Source: Peribacillus asahii (GTDB taxonomy: Bacteria; Bacillota; Bacilli; Bacillales; DSM-1321). From it: a DNA stretch of 64,000 nucleotides. The position numbers were made by a program, and so were the translations under genes. The notes beneath the pieces are model-generated. The model had not been told where the DNA came from, searched no databases, and saw nothing but the letters and a program-made list of their open reading frames with translations. The stretch spans positions 40,001-104,000 of the forward strand of contig NZ_QWVS01000013.1 in NCBI RefSeq assembly GCF_003570725.1. The letters run 5' to 3'. Shown here in pieces: positions 36,584-45,477 of the stretch (position 1 is its first letter; every line of letters begins with the position of its first letter).

Positions 36584-36681
36584 TATAACATAATAAGATA
36601 AGTATTATATTACATAAAATGTAATTAAATGTAACATTTATACATATAAACAAATAATGCAATTTTCAGGAGGGGAAAATA

Positions 36682-37473
36682 TTGAGCACAAATCCAAACG
36701 AAGTCGTTTCATTCCAAAATGTTAGTAAAGTGTATAACACTGGCACCATTGCATTAAGTCAATTTGATTTAACGATTACAGAAGGCGAGTTTATTAGTTT
36801 TTTAGGTCCATCAGGTTGCGGTAAGTCCACTGCACTAAGAATGGTAGCTGGGTTGAGTGAGGCCACTAGCGGCCATGTCCAAGTTTTTGGTAAAACCCCT
36901 AAGGAGATTATTCAAAAAACAAACGATATCGCCTTCGTTTTTCAAGATGCAAATTTACTTCCTTGGCGAACTGTGCTTGATAATGTATTATTGCCGCTTG
37001 AATTAAGAGGATCTACTAAGAAAAGCCATAAGGAGTATGCAATAGAAGTATTAGAGATGGTCGGTTTAAAAGATTACTTATATGCTTATCCTAGAGAACT
37101 ATCAGGCGGGATGAAAATGAGAGTTTCAATCGCTCGCGCTTTAGCAGCAAAACCAAAAATGTTATTAATGGATGAACCTTTTGCTGCTCTTGATGAAATT
37201 ACACGCCAAACATTGCAGGTTGATCTCCTTAATATATGGCAAAAAGAAAAAACTACTATTCTATTTGTTACCCACAACGTATATGAAGCTGTATTTTTAT
37301 CCTCACGAATCGCAGTCATGTCTTCTCGTCCCGGGAAATTATCATCCATTATTAACGTCAATCTCCCCTTCCCAAGAAAACTTCAAGTAAGAACAGACAA
37401 AACCTTTACAGACTATGTAGATATAGCTGCCCACAGTCTCGAAAATAGTTCAATAAGAAGGGAGTTAGGATAA
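36682..37473 (+). CDS. ABC importer ATP-binding subunit (nitrate/taurine/NMT1 type)
   Basis: A 263-residue ATPase of the SsuB/TauB/ThiZ group. Walker A GPSGCGKST lies near residues 42-50, signature LSGGMKMR near 140, Walker B MLLMDEPFAALDE near 160, and the H-loop in FVTHNVYEA. It energises the permease encoded one base downstream; the three genes form one operon with the binding protein. The start is a TTG with AGGAGGGG upstream. Substrate: see the binding protein. Confidence 0.92.
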   Translation: MSTNPNEVVSFQNVSKVYNTGTIALSQFDLTITEGEFISFLGPSGCGKSTALRMVAGLSEATSGHVQVFGKTPKEIIQKTNDIAFVFQDANLLPWRTVLDNVLLPLELRGSTKKSHKEYAIEVLEMVGLKDYLYAYPRELSGGMKMRVSIARALAAKPKMLLMDEPFAALDEITRQTLQVDLLNIWQKEKTTILFVTHNVYEAVFLSSRIAVMSSRPGKLSSIINVNLPFPRKLQVRTDKTFTDYVDIAAHSLENSSIRRELG

Positions 37474-37474
37474 A

Positions 37475-38335
37475 ATGTCCACACAATCAGTAGCAACGAA
37501 AAAAACAAAAATAGTTTCGGATTTCCCTCAAAGTAATGAAGGAAAAATTTGGACTAAATTTAAAGGGGTTTATCTCGGTCCAATCATTGCTTTAATTACT
37601 TTCCTCTCTCTATGGCAATTGATCCCTGCTTTATTAGGAATCAAACCATTTATTCTTCCGAAACCAACAGATGTCTTACACGCTGCAATAACGGATTGGC
37701 ACTTATTATGGCCAGCCATTCAAATTACAGTGATTGAATCAATTATTGGATTTTTACTCAGTGCGACTATCGGTATTTTCGTTTCTATTTTATTAGCAAG
37801 CTCAAAAGTGTTAGAAATTAGCATCTATCCATATGCCATTATTTTGCAAACTATTCCTGTTGTTGCTGTTGCACCGATTATTGTTATTTGGTTTGGTGCC
37901 GGCTTCAATGCCATTGTAACCATTTCTTTTTTAATTGGATTTTTCCCAGTTATCTCGAATACATTAATGGGGCTGAATTCAGTCGATAAAAATATGGGAG
38001 AACTCTTTACACTATATAATGCATCAAAATGGAAGAAAATGTGGAAACTTCGCATCCCATCTGCAATGCCTTATATTATGGCAGGGTTAAAAGTATCCTG
38101 TACTCTATCGATTGTCGGAGCTATTGTCGGAGAATATGTAGCAGGAATCGGTGGAGGTAAAGGCGGCCTAGGCTATGCCATTACAGTAGCCGCTATCCAA
38201 TTAAAAACTCCATATTTGTTTGCCTGCGGAATAGCAGCGGCATTATTAGGGATTGGTTTTTACCTTCTCGTTAGCCTGGTAGCTCACTTAATGTTGCGAT
38301 CTTGGCATGAGTCAGCGATGAAGGTTGAAAAATAA
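37475..38335 (+). CDS. ABC importer permease subunit
   Basis: A 286-residue inner-membrane permease with about six helices. The coupling motif lies in LRIPSAMPYIMAGLKVSCTLSIVGAIVGEY (about 190-218), typical of the BPD_transp_1 family in nitrate, sulfonate and pyrimidine-precursor importers. It starts one base after the ATPase stop, indicating translational coupling. No defect seen. Confidence 0.92.
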   Translation: MSTQSVATKKTKIVSDFPQSNEGKIWTKFKGVYLGPIIALITFLSLWQLIPALLGIKPFILPKPTDVLHAAITDWHLLWPAIQITVIESIIGFLLSATIGIFVSILLASSKVLEISIYPYAIILQTIPVVAVAPIIVIWFGAGFNAIVTISFLIGFFPVISNTLMGLNSVDKNMGELFTLYNASKWKKMWKLRIPSAMPYIMAGLKVSCTLSIVGAIVGEYVAGIGGGKGGLGYAITVAAIQLKTPYLFACGIAAALLGIGFYLLVSLVAHLMLRSWHESAMKVEK

Positions 38336-38371
38336 AGCGAAATTCATTACGAATTAAAGGGGGAAGAAAAG

Positions 38372-39373
38372 GTGAAAAAATTCAATCTACTATTTTTAGG
38401 AATTATCTTTCTAGTTTTCCTGACTGCCTGCAGCGGTGAGGAAACTAGTACTAGTGAGGAAGAGAGCAAACCGGATGATAAAGCTGTTGAAAATGTTAAA
38501 TTAGTATTAAACTGGTTTCCAAAGGCACAGCATGGCGGTGTATATGCCGCACAAGAAGACGGAACTTTTGAAGAACATGGATTGAATGTCACTATTGAAC
38601 CAGGTGGTCCTCAAGTATCTTCTGTTCAAATGATTGCATCCGGCAGCGCCGAATTTGGTCTTGCACACGCAGATCAATTAGTTATTGCTAAAAATCAAGG
38701 AATTGATTTAGTCGCTGTAGCAGCTGCGATGCAGGGAAGTCCACAAGTATTTATGTTTCATAAAGGACATGGAATTAAAGACTTCACAGACTTAAATGGA
38801 AGAAAAGTATATGTTCAACCTGGAATTACATATTGGGACTTTTTAAAATCTAAATACGATTTAAGTAAAGTAGAAGAGTTAGCATACAATGGGCAGCATA
38901 CGAACTTTGTAAATGAAAAAGATTCTGTTACCCAAGCATTTGCCACATCCGAGCCTTTCTTTTTGGAAAAAGAAGGAATTGAAACAGAAACAAAGCTGAT
39001 TGCTGACGCGGGTTACGATCCTTATAATGTTGTATTATTTGTAACAAAAGAATATTTAGAGAAGAATGAAGAAACGGTTCAAAACTTTGTTACTTCATTT
39101 GTAGAAGGATGGAATTCTTATAAAACGTCTTCTGAATCTATTAATAAAGTCATTCAGAATGATAATCCAGACATCGCCTTAGATGCTCTAGCCTTTGAAA
39201 CCGAATCTCAAGAAGAATTTGTGTACGGCAAAGATGCGTCTGAACACGGTGTCGGCTATATGACAGAGGAAAGATGGACTACACTTATTCAACAGCTGCA
39301 TGATTTAGACTTATTGGAAAAGCCATTCGAAGCGAATGAAATCTTTACAACAAAATACTTACCTGAAAAGTAA
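38372..39373 (+). CDS. ABC importer substrate-binding lipoprotein, NMT1/THI5-like
   Basis: A 333-residue lipoprotein. The signal peptide ends in FLTACSG (lipid-modified Cys near residue 17), followed by an acidic Ser/Glu linker. The binding domain opens with VKLVLNWFPKAQHGGVYAA, the NMT1/THI5-like fold used for thiamine-pyrimidine, riboflavin or other heterocycles and for sulfonates. PGGPQVSSVQMIASGSAEFGLAHADQL is the ligand-cleft segment. No riboswitch or biosynthetic gene adjoins, so the ligand stays open. GTG start with GGGGGAAG upstream. A terminator follows. Confidence 0.9.
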   Translation: MKKFNLLFLGIIFLVFLTACSGEETSTSEEESKPDDKAVENVKLVLNWFPKAQHGGVYAAQEDGTFEEHGLNVTIEPGGPQVSSVQMIASGSAEFGLAHADQLVIAKNQGIDLVAVAAAMQGSPQVFMFHKGHGIKDFTDLNGRKVYVQPGITYWDFLKSKYDLSKVEELAYNGQHTNFVNEKDSVTQAFATSEPFFLEKEGIETETKLIADAGYDPYNVVLFVTKEYLEKNEETVQNFVTSFVEGWNSYKTSSESINKVIQNDNPDIALDALAFETESQEEFVYGKDASEHGVGYMTEERWTTLIQQLHDLDLLEKPFEANEIFTTKYLPEK

Positions 39374-39398
39374 ATTTCTCATGAGTAAGACTAGAAAA

Positions 39399-39437
39399 AC
39401 AAGCCTCTGGATTGCTGTTTAGCCAGAGGCTTAGTTT
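39399..39437. terminator. Terminator between the ABC operon and the esterase
   Basis: AAGCCTCTGG pairs perfectly with CCAGAGGCTT around a 12-base loop. A-rich and T-rich flanks serve both converging genes. Confidence 0.88.
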
Positions 39438-39457
39438 TACTTTCATCAAACAGATTT

Positions 39458-40387
39458 TCATTCATTCAGAAATTCTGCAATGGACTGAAAAACTTGTTCA
39501 TTAATTGGAATCGGCAATGTTAGAAAGCCATGAACAAGTCCACTGTATCGGGTAAGCTGCACGGGAACTCCACTTTCCTGAAGTCGATTAGCATAAGCCT
39601 CTCCTTCATCCCGGATAGGATCGTATTGCGCTGTAATCACAAAAGCTTTTGGTAAACCACTTAAATCTTGTGCTCGTATAGGAGAAGCATATATATTACT
39701 GGCATCCTCTTCCGTTTTAATATAGTGATCCCAAAAACTTTTTGTCACGCTGCTAGTCAATATAGGAGCGTGTGCATTTTTCCGAATGGACTCATAAGGC
39801 GATTGTTCAATAGAGCGTAAAGCATCTGTCGCAGGGTATATTAATATTTGCCGCCAAATTGATGGTCCTCCGCAGTTTTTAAACAATAAGGTAACCGCTG
39901 CACTTAAGTTTCCTCCTGCACTGTCCCCTCCAACAGCAATTCGATTCACATCTACCTGTAATTCCCCTGAATGGTTAAACACCCACTGCACCGCTGCACT
40001 GCAATCTTTTAGGCCTTTTGGAAAGCGATTCTCCGGTGCCAATCGATAATCGACAGCAATGACTTTACACCCCGAAGCATTTGTAAGTTGTCTACAAGCT
40101 ACATCATGGCTTTCAAGATTCCCTAGCGTCCAGCCGCCACCATGGAAAAACACGATAGCAGAAAGACGCTCTTCCACACTTTTGGGTGTGTATATTCGAA
40201 TAGGTATGTCACCATTCGGACCAGGAATCAGACGATCCTCTACTGCATGAACGAACGGACGCTCCTCTATATCTAGAATCGTTTGAAGTCTAGCCTCACG
40301 GATTTTCACAATTAAATCTGGTGTTAATGTTTCAGGCAATTTGGGATAACTTTCTAGAATTTGTTGAAGTGCTGGATCCAATTGCAT
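39458..40387 (-). CDS. Alpha/beta hydrolase, hormone-sensitive-lipase family esterase
   Basis: A 309-residue esterase. FFHGGGWTLGN (about residues 79-89) is the HGGG oxyanion motif, GGDSAGGNL (about 151-159) holds the nucleophile, and YDPIRDEGEAY and GLVHGF supply Asp and His. This is the bacterial family IV (HSL) arrangement, cytoplasmic, acting on short acyl esters; the in vivo substrate is unknown. GGGAGGG precedes the ATG. Monocistronic. Confidence 0.93.
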   Translation of the reverse strand: MQLDPALQQILESYPKLPETLTPDLIVKIREARLQTILDIEERPFVHAVEDRLIPGPNGDIPIRIYTPKSVEERLSAIVFFHGGGWTLGNLESHDVACRQLTNASGCKVIAVDYRLAPENRFPKGLKDCSAAVQWVFNHSGELQVDVNRIAVGGDSAGGNLSAAVTLLFKNCGGPSIWRQILIYPATDALRSIEQSPYESIRKNAHAPILTSSVTKSFWDHYIKTEEDASNIYASPIRAQDLSGLPKAFVITAQYDPIRDEGEAYANRLQESGVPVQLTRYSGLVHGFLTLPIPINEQVFQSIAEFLNE

Positions 40388-40456
40388 CTTAATCCCTCCC
40401 TTTCAATTGAACTACCCCCACCTATCTTCTTTGTTTTCTCATACGCTTGAGATGGG

Positions 40457-40484
40457 GGTCTTACTGCCCGTTAAGTGTGGGATA
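40457..40484 (+). repeat. Dispersed repeat, copy C
   Basis: GGTCTTACTGCCCGTTAAGT plus the following eight bases, nearly identical to copy A. It is preceded by an imperfect inverted repeat (ACCCCCAC at 40409 onwards against GATGGGGGT). The copy lies behind the 44-codon reading frame at 40487-40621. Confidence 0.5.
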
Positions 40485-40486
40485 AA

Positions 40487-40621
40487 TCATTTGGGGAATA
40501 TGGTACGAAGCCCTTTAAAATCTGAACAATTAGCTCGTAATGGATTGATGCCTACATTTCCTACAAGCATCATGCCTTGAACTCCTTCCGCATCTGAGCT
40601 AGTCGCCTTGACAACGGCCAT
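40487..40621 (-). CDS. Possible 44-residue peptide next to repeat C
   Basis: A short reading frame with GGAGGGG seven bases before the ATG. The product begins MAVVKATSSDAEGVQGMM, ends GLRTIFPK and has one cysteine; no membrane helix and no match I can recall. It ends three bases from repeat copy C, so it may be part of a decayed mobile element rather than a gene. The rest of 40388-40759 holds nothing else I can name. Confidence 0.3.
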   Translation of the reverse strand: MAVVKATSSDAEGVQGMMLVGNVGINPLRANCSDFKGLRTIFPK

Positions 40622-40759
40622 ATTTACCCCTCCATCCTATGAGCAAATTTAGCCTCATAATAATATATGAAACCATTTATTCTCTCATTCCTTGCTTTTT
40701 CATAGGTCTCATTATACAAATCAAGAAGCAGATACTTATTTATAACATGTATGGATGTA

Positions 40760-42160
40760 TTATTTCTCCTCCCAAGGTTTAAATGAAAATGGAATGCCAA
40801 TCATTTGGGCAGTCAAATCATCGTAAGATACCAAATCTTCTTTTGATAACTCTTTTAAGGAGCGTTTCCCCATCGCCCTTAAGGCCATTTTCATTTCTTC
40901 TGTACTTGCTGTTAAAAATTTCTCTGCTGCTTGAATCCCATCTTTGATCTTAAATTGTTCCTTGAACTTTCCCTCATTCCAAACAACTTGTGTAGGTGGT
41001 TCAAATGGAAGTGCATTTAATATTTGATTGTGTGAGACAGTGAATAACATAACAGATCCTAAGTAAACAGCATCAGCACCGAGTGCAAGTACTTTCAAAA
41101 AGTGCCCAGGTGTAAAAAGTCCACCTGAAACAATTAAACTAATTTGTCCTTTCATATTCCTTTTTTCTAAATGATTAGCCGCCCGAACTACGGCATGCAA
41201 AGTTGGTATTCCAAAGTCATCAGCTAAAATGGGAGGTGCACCATGTGTCGCTGCTTGTCCGCCATCAATCGCAATAAAATCAACACCGAGATCGATTAAA
41301 CGATCCATGTCTTCTTCAATCTTTCCGCCAGCTCCCATTTTCACACCAATTGGAACACCGCCTGTTATATTCCGAAGTTCCTCCAAAAGTTCCTTAATAT
41401 CTTTTAATGTTTGATTTTCAAAAAAATGTTCAAAAATCACAGCCTCCTCATTTTCTTTAAGCCCCATCATTTCGCGAGCACGACCTGTTAAGTTTTTCGG
41501 AGAAATTTTCCCGCCCATCCCCATTAATGCGCCTTGGCCAAACTTAATTTCAATCATATCAGCTCGCTTAATAAGGTCTTCTTCTTTGGACCACTCTGTT
41601 TTTGAAAACTGCAAAATATATTTTCCAGCCTTGTCTAATTCTTCGGGTAAGACTGCGCCTTCCCCAGAATTAATCGCTGTTCCTGTGTTTTTAGCTGCTT
41701 GGGCCAGAGCGAATCTTACTTCTTCACTAAGCGCGATTCCATAAGCCATTCCGCTGATCATAAGCGGAATCTTTATGTTCATTGGTTTTTTCGCTTTTGG
41801 TCCAATAGTTACTTGAACATCCACTTCCTCTTCACCATCAATCGGAAACGGTGACGTCTGTGCAGGGATAAATGTAATCGGATCGAGATGCGGCCACTTT
41901 TTTGAAGAACCAAGTGGACGATGAAGAACATCACCTGTTTCTGCACGCAAGCTATTCTCAAGCACATTTTGAATCCCCATATGCCTGAATCCTGGTATCA
42001 TTTCGATAATATTTTCTTGGTAACTATCAGTAAAAATAATTTTCCCCATTTGCTTTACCATTCGTTTCAGAAACCAGCGCCAGCCAATAAGCATGAGTAA
42101 AAAAAGGATGAATAGTATCGTAAGCATCATAAAAGTTACATAGTATAAAATATTAGGCAT
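40760..42160 (-). CDS. FMN-binding glutamate-synthase-like (GltB-domain) protein
   Basis: A 466-residue protein with an N-terminal membrane helix (about 3-25) followed by the FMN/Fe-S type synthase domain of glutamate synthase. GMAYGIALSEEVRFALAQAA, NSGEGAVLPEE, IEIKFGQGALMGMGGKIS and GADAVYLGSVMLF are in family order. It lacks the glutaminase and FMN-reductase partner domains, so it is not a complete GOGAT; the three cysteines of the 3Fe-4S cluster are also absent. The reaction is unknown. ATG at 42160 chosen over GTG 42166 because GTGGAG is then eight bases away. Single gene. Confidence 0.88.
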   Translation of the reverse strand: MPNILYYVTFMMLTILFILFLLMLIGWRWFLKRMVKQMGKIIFTDSYQENIIEMIPGFRHMGIQNVLENSLRAETGDVLHRPLGSSKKWPHLDPITFIPAQTSPFPIDGEEEVDVQVTIGPKAKKPMNIKIPLMISGMAYGIALSEEVRFALAQAAKNTGTAINSGEGAVLPEELDKAGKYILQFSKTEWSKEEDLIKRADMIEIKFGQGALMGMGGKISPKNLTGRAREMMGLKENEEAVIFEHFFENQTLKDIKELLEELRNITGGVPIGVKMGAGGKIEEDMDRLIDLGVDFIAIDGGQAATHGAPPILADDFGIPTLHAVVRAANHLEKRNMKGQISLIVSGGLFTPGHFLKVLALGADAVYLGSVMLFTVSHNQILNALPFEPPTQVVWNEGKFKEQFKIKDGIQAAEKFLTASTEEMKMALRAMGKRSLKELSKEDLVSYDDLTAQMIGIPFSFKPWEEK

Positions 42161-42325
42161 AGTCACTTCTCCACTACCTCATAATGAAATTACCTAGTTC
42201 TCTAACCTTATCATTTACATAAAAGAGGTAAATATGTTATTAAGTACAAAAACGATTGAAGATACATCTTATTTCCCTTCTCACCCTAGACTAAATAGGT
42301 AGAAAAATAAAAGGAGACCACTTTC

Positions 42326-43072
42326 ATGGACTTAATGAATGACAGCTTTCACCGCCCTTGGCCATTTCCTTCAAAGAAATGGATTATGCGACAAACTTGG
42401 AACAATCTATTATTTGTTCATTGGCCTATTTCACCTGAAACACTGCGACCATATATTCCTTCTTCCTTACAAATTGACACTTTTGATCGATATGCTTGGT
42501 TAGGAATTGTTGCATTCATTATGGGGGGCATATACCCTCGTGGAATGTCCTCCGTATCACTTTCTCCAACATTTCCAGAAGTTAATGTAAGGACATATGT
42601 TCAATGTAATGGTAAACCCGGTGTGTATTTCATGTCTCTTGACGTCAATGACTGGCTTTCCTATACAATCGCAAAGAGATGGTTACATTTACCTTATCAT
42701 CCTGCCGACATTTCGATTCAACAAGAAGGACAAACCTTTGATTGCCAAAGTATTCGTAAAGGAAATACAACTCCTCCGATAACATTTAAAGGAAAATACA
42801 CCCCCTTATCGGAAGTTTATTTTCCTAAAGAAGGAACGTTAGATCATTGGCTCACAGAACGATATTGCTTTTTTAGTACCAATAACAGAGGAAACATCTA
42901 TTGCGGGGAAATACATCATCGTCCTTGGCCTTTACAACATGCAGAGTCAGAAATATGTAAGAATACGCTTTTTTCTCCTTTCAATATAGACCTTACTAAA
43001 ACGAAACCAATTTCTCATTTCTCTAAAGGCGTAGATTCACTAATTTGGAATATTAAAAAGACACTATTGTAG
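42326..43072 (+). CDS. DUF2071 (YqjF-like) protein
   Basis: A 248-residue soluble protein of the DUF2071 family. RQTWNNLLFVHWPISPETLRPYIPSSLQIDTFD near the N-terminus and FPEVNVRTYVQCNGKPGVYFMSLD (about 87-110) are the diagnostic blocks, related to the acetoacetate-decarboxylase-like fold. No activity is established for the family. A strong AAAAGGAG precedes the ATG. It converges on the germination operon with only three bases between stops and no visible terminator. Confidence 0.9.
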   Translation: MDLMNDSFHRPWPFPSKKWIMRQTWNNLLFVHWPISPETLRPYIPSSLQIDTFDRYAWLGIVAFIMGGIYPRGMSSVSLSPTFPEVNVRTYVQCNGKPGVYFMSLDVNDWLSYTIAKRWLHLPYHPADISIQQEGQTFDCQSIRKGNTTPPITFKGKYTPLSEVYFPKEGTLDHWLTERYCFFSTNNRGNIYCGEIHHRPWPLQHAESEICKNTLFSPFNIDLTKTKPISHFSKGVDSLIWNIKKTLL

Positions 43073-43075
43073 TTT

Positions 43076-44179
43076 TCAATCATTCTTTTTGCTTCCTAAG
43101 CGTTTTCTTTTCCTTGCAATAGCAATCATCAATAAAAACAGCGGAGTAATCGTTTGGATTAGTAGTCCATATAAAGGGAAAGTCTCGACATCAAAACGTT
43201 CGGTTTCCATTGCATTAGGAAGTGACCAAAAGCCGAACTCTAGCATCAGAATTCCTAACGGCCATACAATGGACCGATAGTCTGAAAGATTCAGCCATTG
43301 TGCGGTACCTAAAGCAGTTGCATAATAAAATACAGAAATTTTGACAAACGCTCCTACTATCCAAACAGCCATTACAGCGGATTCCAAATGTTCAAAGAAT
43401 TCAGCGATACTGACATATCGAGCTACATTCATAAGGGGATATTCCTTAGAGGATGTCGCTGGTCCGAGTACAAAAAGAACAATAAGATTGACGGCAACTA
43501 ACGTCATCATCACAGCAACTACGCTTATCATTCCATATTTCATTCCTTTTTGTTTATCTTTTAAAAAAGGCAGGAGAAAAATAATGAGAAAAAATTCTGT
43601 GAACCACCCACTCGGCACAATTGCCCCCTTCATTGAGGGCACCATCCCACCCCCTAATATTGGAAGTATATTCTTGAATTCCATATCAGAGCTTAATAAG
43701 ATGATTGAAGTGAGGAATGGAACAATAAAAACAGGAAAAAACATTTGGGCAACTCTCCCCATTGTTTCTAAACCCCCATGCACCGTTAAGGCACAGAGCA
43801 ATACCATCGATGCCATAATTACACTAATTGGGGTAGTAACTAGAAAGGAGTTGACAATAAATTCTGCGTAGCCTCTAATAATTATCCCAATGATCTGAAT
43901 GTAGAAAAATAGGAATATAAAACCGAGAACTTTTCCCGCAAACCGACCAATGATGTGTTCACTGAATTGGATAACCGTTTGTTCCGGATATAATTTATGT
44001 AGTTTATAAGTGGCATACACCGTCACAAACCCGATGAACGACGCTAAAATCGGTGACAGCCATAAATCAGTTTTGGCATATTTCGCCGTAATGCTCGGAA
44101 CCCCAAGAATAGCCGTAGCCACAATCGTAGGATACATCATGATGGCCATTTGCAAGAATGAAATTTTGCCTTTCTCCAT
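43076..44179 (-). CDS. Spore germinant-receptor permease subunit GerB, copy 3 (distal)
   Basis: A 367-residue GerAB/ArcD/ProY-family protein with about 10 membrane helices, the B subunit of a nutrient germinant receptor in the spore inner membrane. It opens with MEKGKISFLQMAIMMYP, shared by all three copies. B subunits bind the germinant, so each copy may give the receptor a different specificity. The ribosome site AAGGAG and about 100 bases of leader are homologous to those before copy 2, so the duplication included the spacer. Last gene of the operon. Confidence 0.93.
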   Translation of the reverse strand: MEKGKISFLQMAIMMYPTIVATAILGVPSITAKYAKTDLWLSPILASFIGFVTVYATYKLHKLYPEQTVIQFSEHIIGRFAGKVLGFIFLFFYIQIIGIIIRGYAEFIVNSFLVTTPISVIMASMVLLCALTVHGGLETMGRVAQMFFPVFIVPFLTSIILLSSDMEFKNILPILGGGMVPSMKGAIVPSGWFTEFFLIIFLLPFLKDKQKGMKYGMISVVAVMMTLVAVNLIVLFVLGPATSSKEYPLMNVARYVSIAEFFEHLESAVMAVWIVGAFVKISVFYYATALGTAQWLNLSDYRSIVWPLGILMLEFGFWSLPNAMETERFDVETFPLYGLLIQTITPLFLLMIAIARKRKRLGSKKND

Positions 44180-44283
44180 ATTTTTCTCCTTATATATTTA
44201 GTAATTAGAGTTCTTTCTAGAGGAATTTCCAATTGATTCAAATTCTCTAAAATTAGAAAGAATCGTTTAGCCAAATATCATGC

Positions 44284-45378
44284 CTATTCGCTACCTTGGC
44301 GCTTTCTTTTCCTCATAACTGCAATCCCCAACAAAAACAGTGGAATAATCATTTGGATCAGTAGTCCCAAAAGGGGGAAGGTCCCTACACTATACTTGTG
44401 TAATTCCACTGTGCTAGGCAATGACCAAAAGCTGAATATAACGAGTAGAATCCCTAACGACCATACGATGGGCCGGTAGTCCGAAAGATTCAGCCATTGT
44501 GCAGTGCCTAAAGCAATCCCATAATAAAAAACAGAAATTTTGATAAACGCCCCTACTACCCAAATGGCCATGACGGCGGACTCTAAATGTTCAAAAAAGC
44601 CGCCGAGACTGATGTATCGACCTACACTCATCAGTGGATAAACCTTAAAGGATGTCGCTAGCCCTAGTATAAAAAGCACGATAAGATTTACCACAACTAA
44701 TGTCATCATCACGACAAAAACAGTCATCATTCCGTATTTCATTCCTTTTTTCTGATCCGTTAAAAAAGGCAGGAAAAAAGTAATCAAAAAAAATTCTGTA
44801 AACCATCCACCAGGCACAATCGCACCCTTGATTGGAGGCATCATCCCCTCTCCCAATATAGGGAATATGTTCTTAAATTCAAAATCAGGGAACACTAAGA
44901 TAATTAAGAAGAGAAGTGGAAGTGTAAAAATGGGGAAAAACAATTGGGCAGCTCTCCCTAATGCTTCTAAACCTCCGCGTACAATAAAGGAACAGAGTAA
45001 TGCCATCAACGCTATAATCAAGCTAATCGGGGTATTGACTAGAAAAGAATCGACAACAAATTCTGCGTACTGTCTAAGCATATTCCCCGTAATCTGGATA
45101 TAAAAAACCAAGAATAAGAAACCGATAATTTTACCTGCAAACCGCCCTATGATCTGTTCACTGAATTGAATAACCGTTTGTTTCGGATACAGCTTGTGCA
45201 GTTTATATGCGATATACACTGTCATATACCCGATGAGGGATGCCAAAATGGGGGACAGCCAGAAATCGGTTTTGGCATATTTCGCTGTAATACTTGGAAC
45301 TGAAAGAATAGCGGTAGCCACAATCCCAGGATACATCATGATGGCCATTTGCAGGGATGAAATTTTGCCTTTCTCCAT
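44284..45378 (-). CDS. Spore germinant-receptor permease subunit GerB, copy 2
   Basis: A 364-residue paralogue with the same helix pattern and N-terminus as its two neighbours. Divergence concentrates in the segments around 95-150 and 310-345, where helices 3-4 and 8-9 and their loops should lie, matching the idea that germinant recognition varies. Reading frame is intact, ribosome site AAGGAG. About 100 bases separate it from each neighbour, longer than the overlapping joints upstream, so relative expression could differ. Confidence 0.93.
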   Translation of the reverse strand: MEKGKISSLQMAIMMYPGIVATAILSVPSITAKYAKTDFWLSPILASLIGYMTVYIAYKLHKLYPKQTVIQFSEQIIGRFAGKIIGFLFLVFYIQITGNMLRQYAEFVVDSFLVNTPISLIIALMALLCSFIVRGGLEALGRAAQLFFPIFTLPLLFLIILVFPDFEFKNIFPILGEGMMPPIKGAIVPGGWFTEFFLITFFLPFLTDQKKGMKYGMMTVFVVMMTLVVVNLIVLFILGLATSFKVYPLMSVGRYISLGGFFEHLESAVMAIWVVGAFIKISVFYYGIALGTAQWLNLSDYRPIVWSLGILLVIFSFWSLPSTVELHKYSVGTFPLLGLLIQMIIPLFLLGIAVMRKRKRQGSE

Positions 45379-45477
45379 ATTTTTCTCCTTATAAGTGATT
45401 AGAGTTTTTTACAGAAGAATTTCCCATTGATTCAGATTCCCTAAAGTTAAAAAGAATTATTTATCTAAATATCCTAT

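Noticed and set aside
36381-36681. A TPP or FMN riboswitch before the NMT1-type ABC operon
   Set aside because: The conserved CTGAGA and ACCTGA of TPP and the AGGGTGAA of FMN aptamers are absent.
40490-40620. A transposase fragment next to repeat C
   Set aside because: No DDE or HUH motif or known transposase segment could be read in any frame.
40760-42160. Glutamate synthase large subunit
   Set aside because: Only the FMN-binding synthase domain is present; there is no glutaminase domain, no cluster cysteines and no gltD neighbour.
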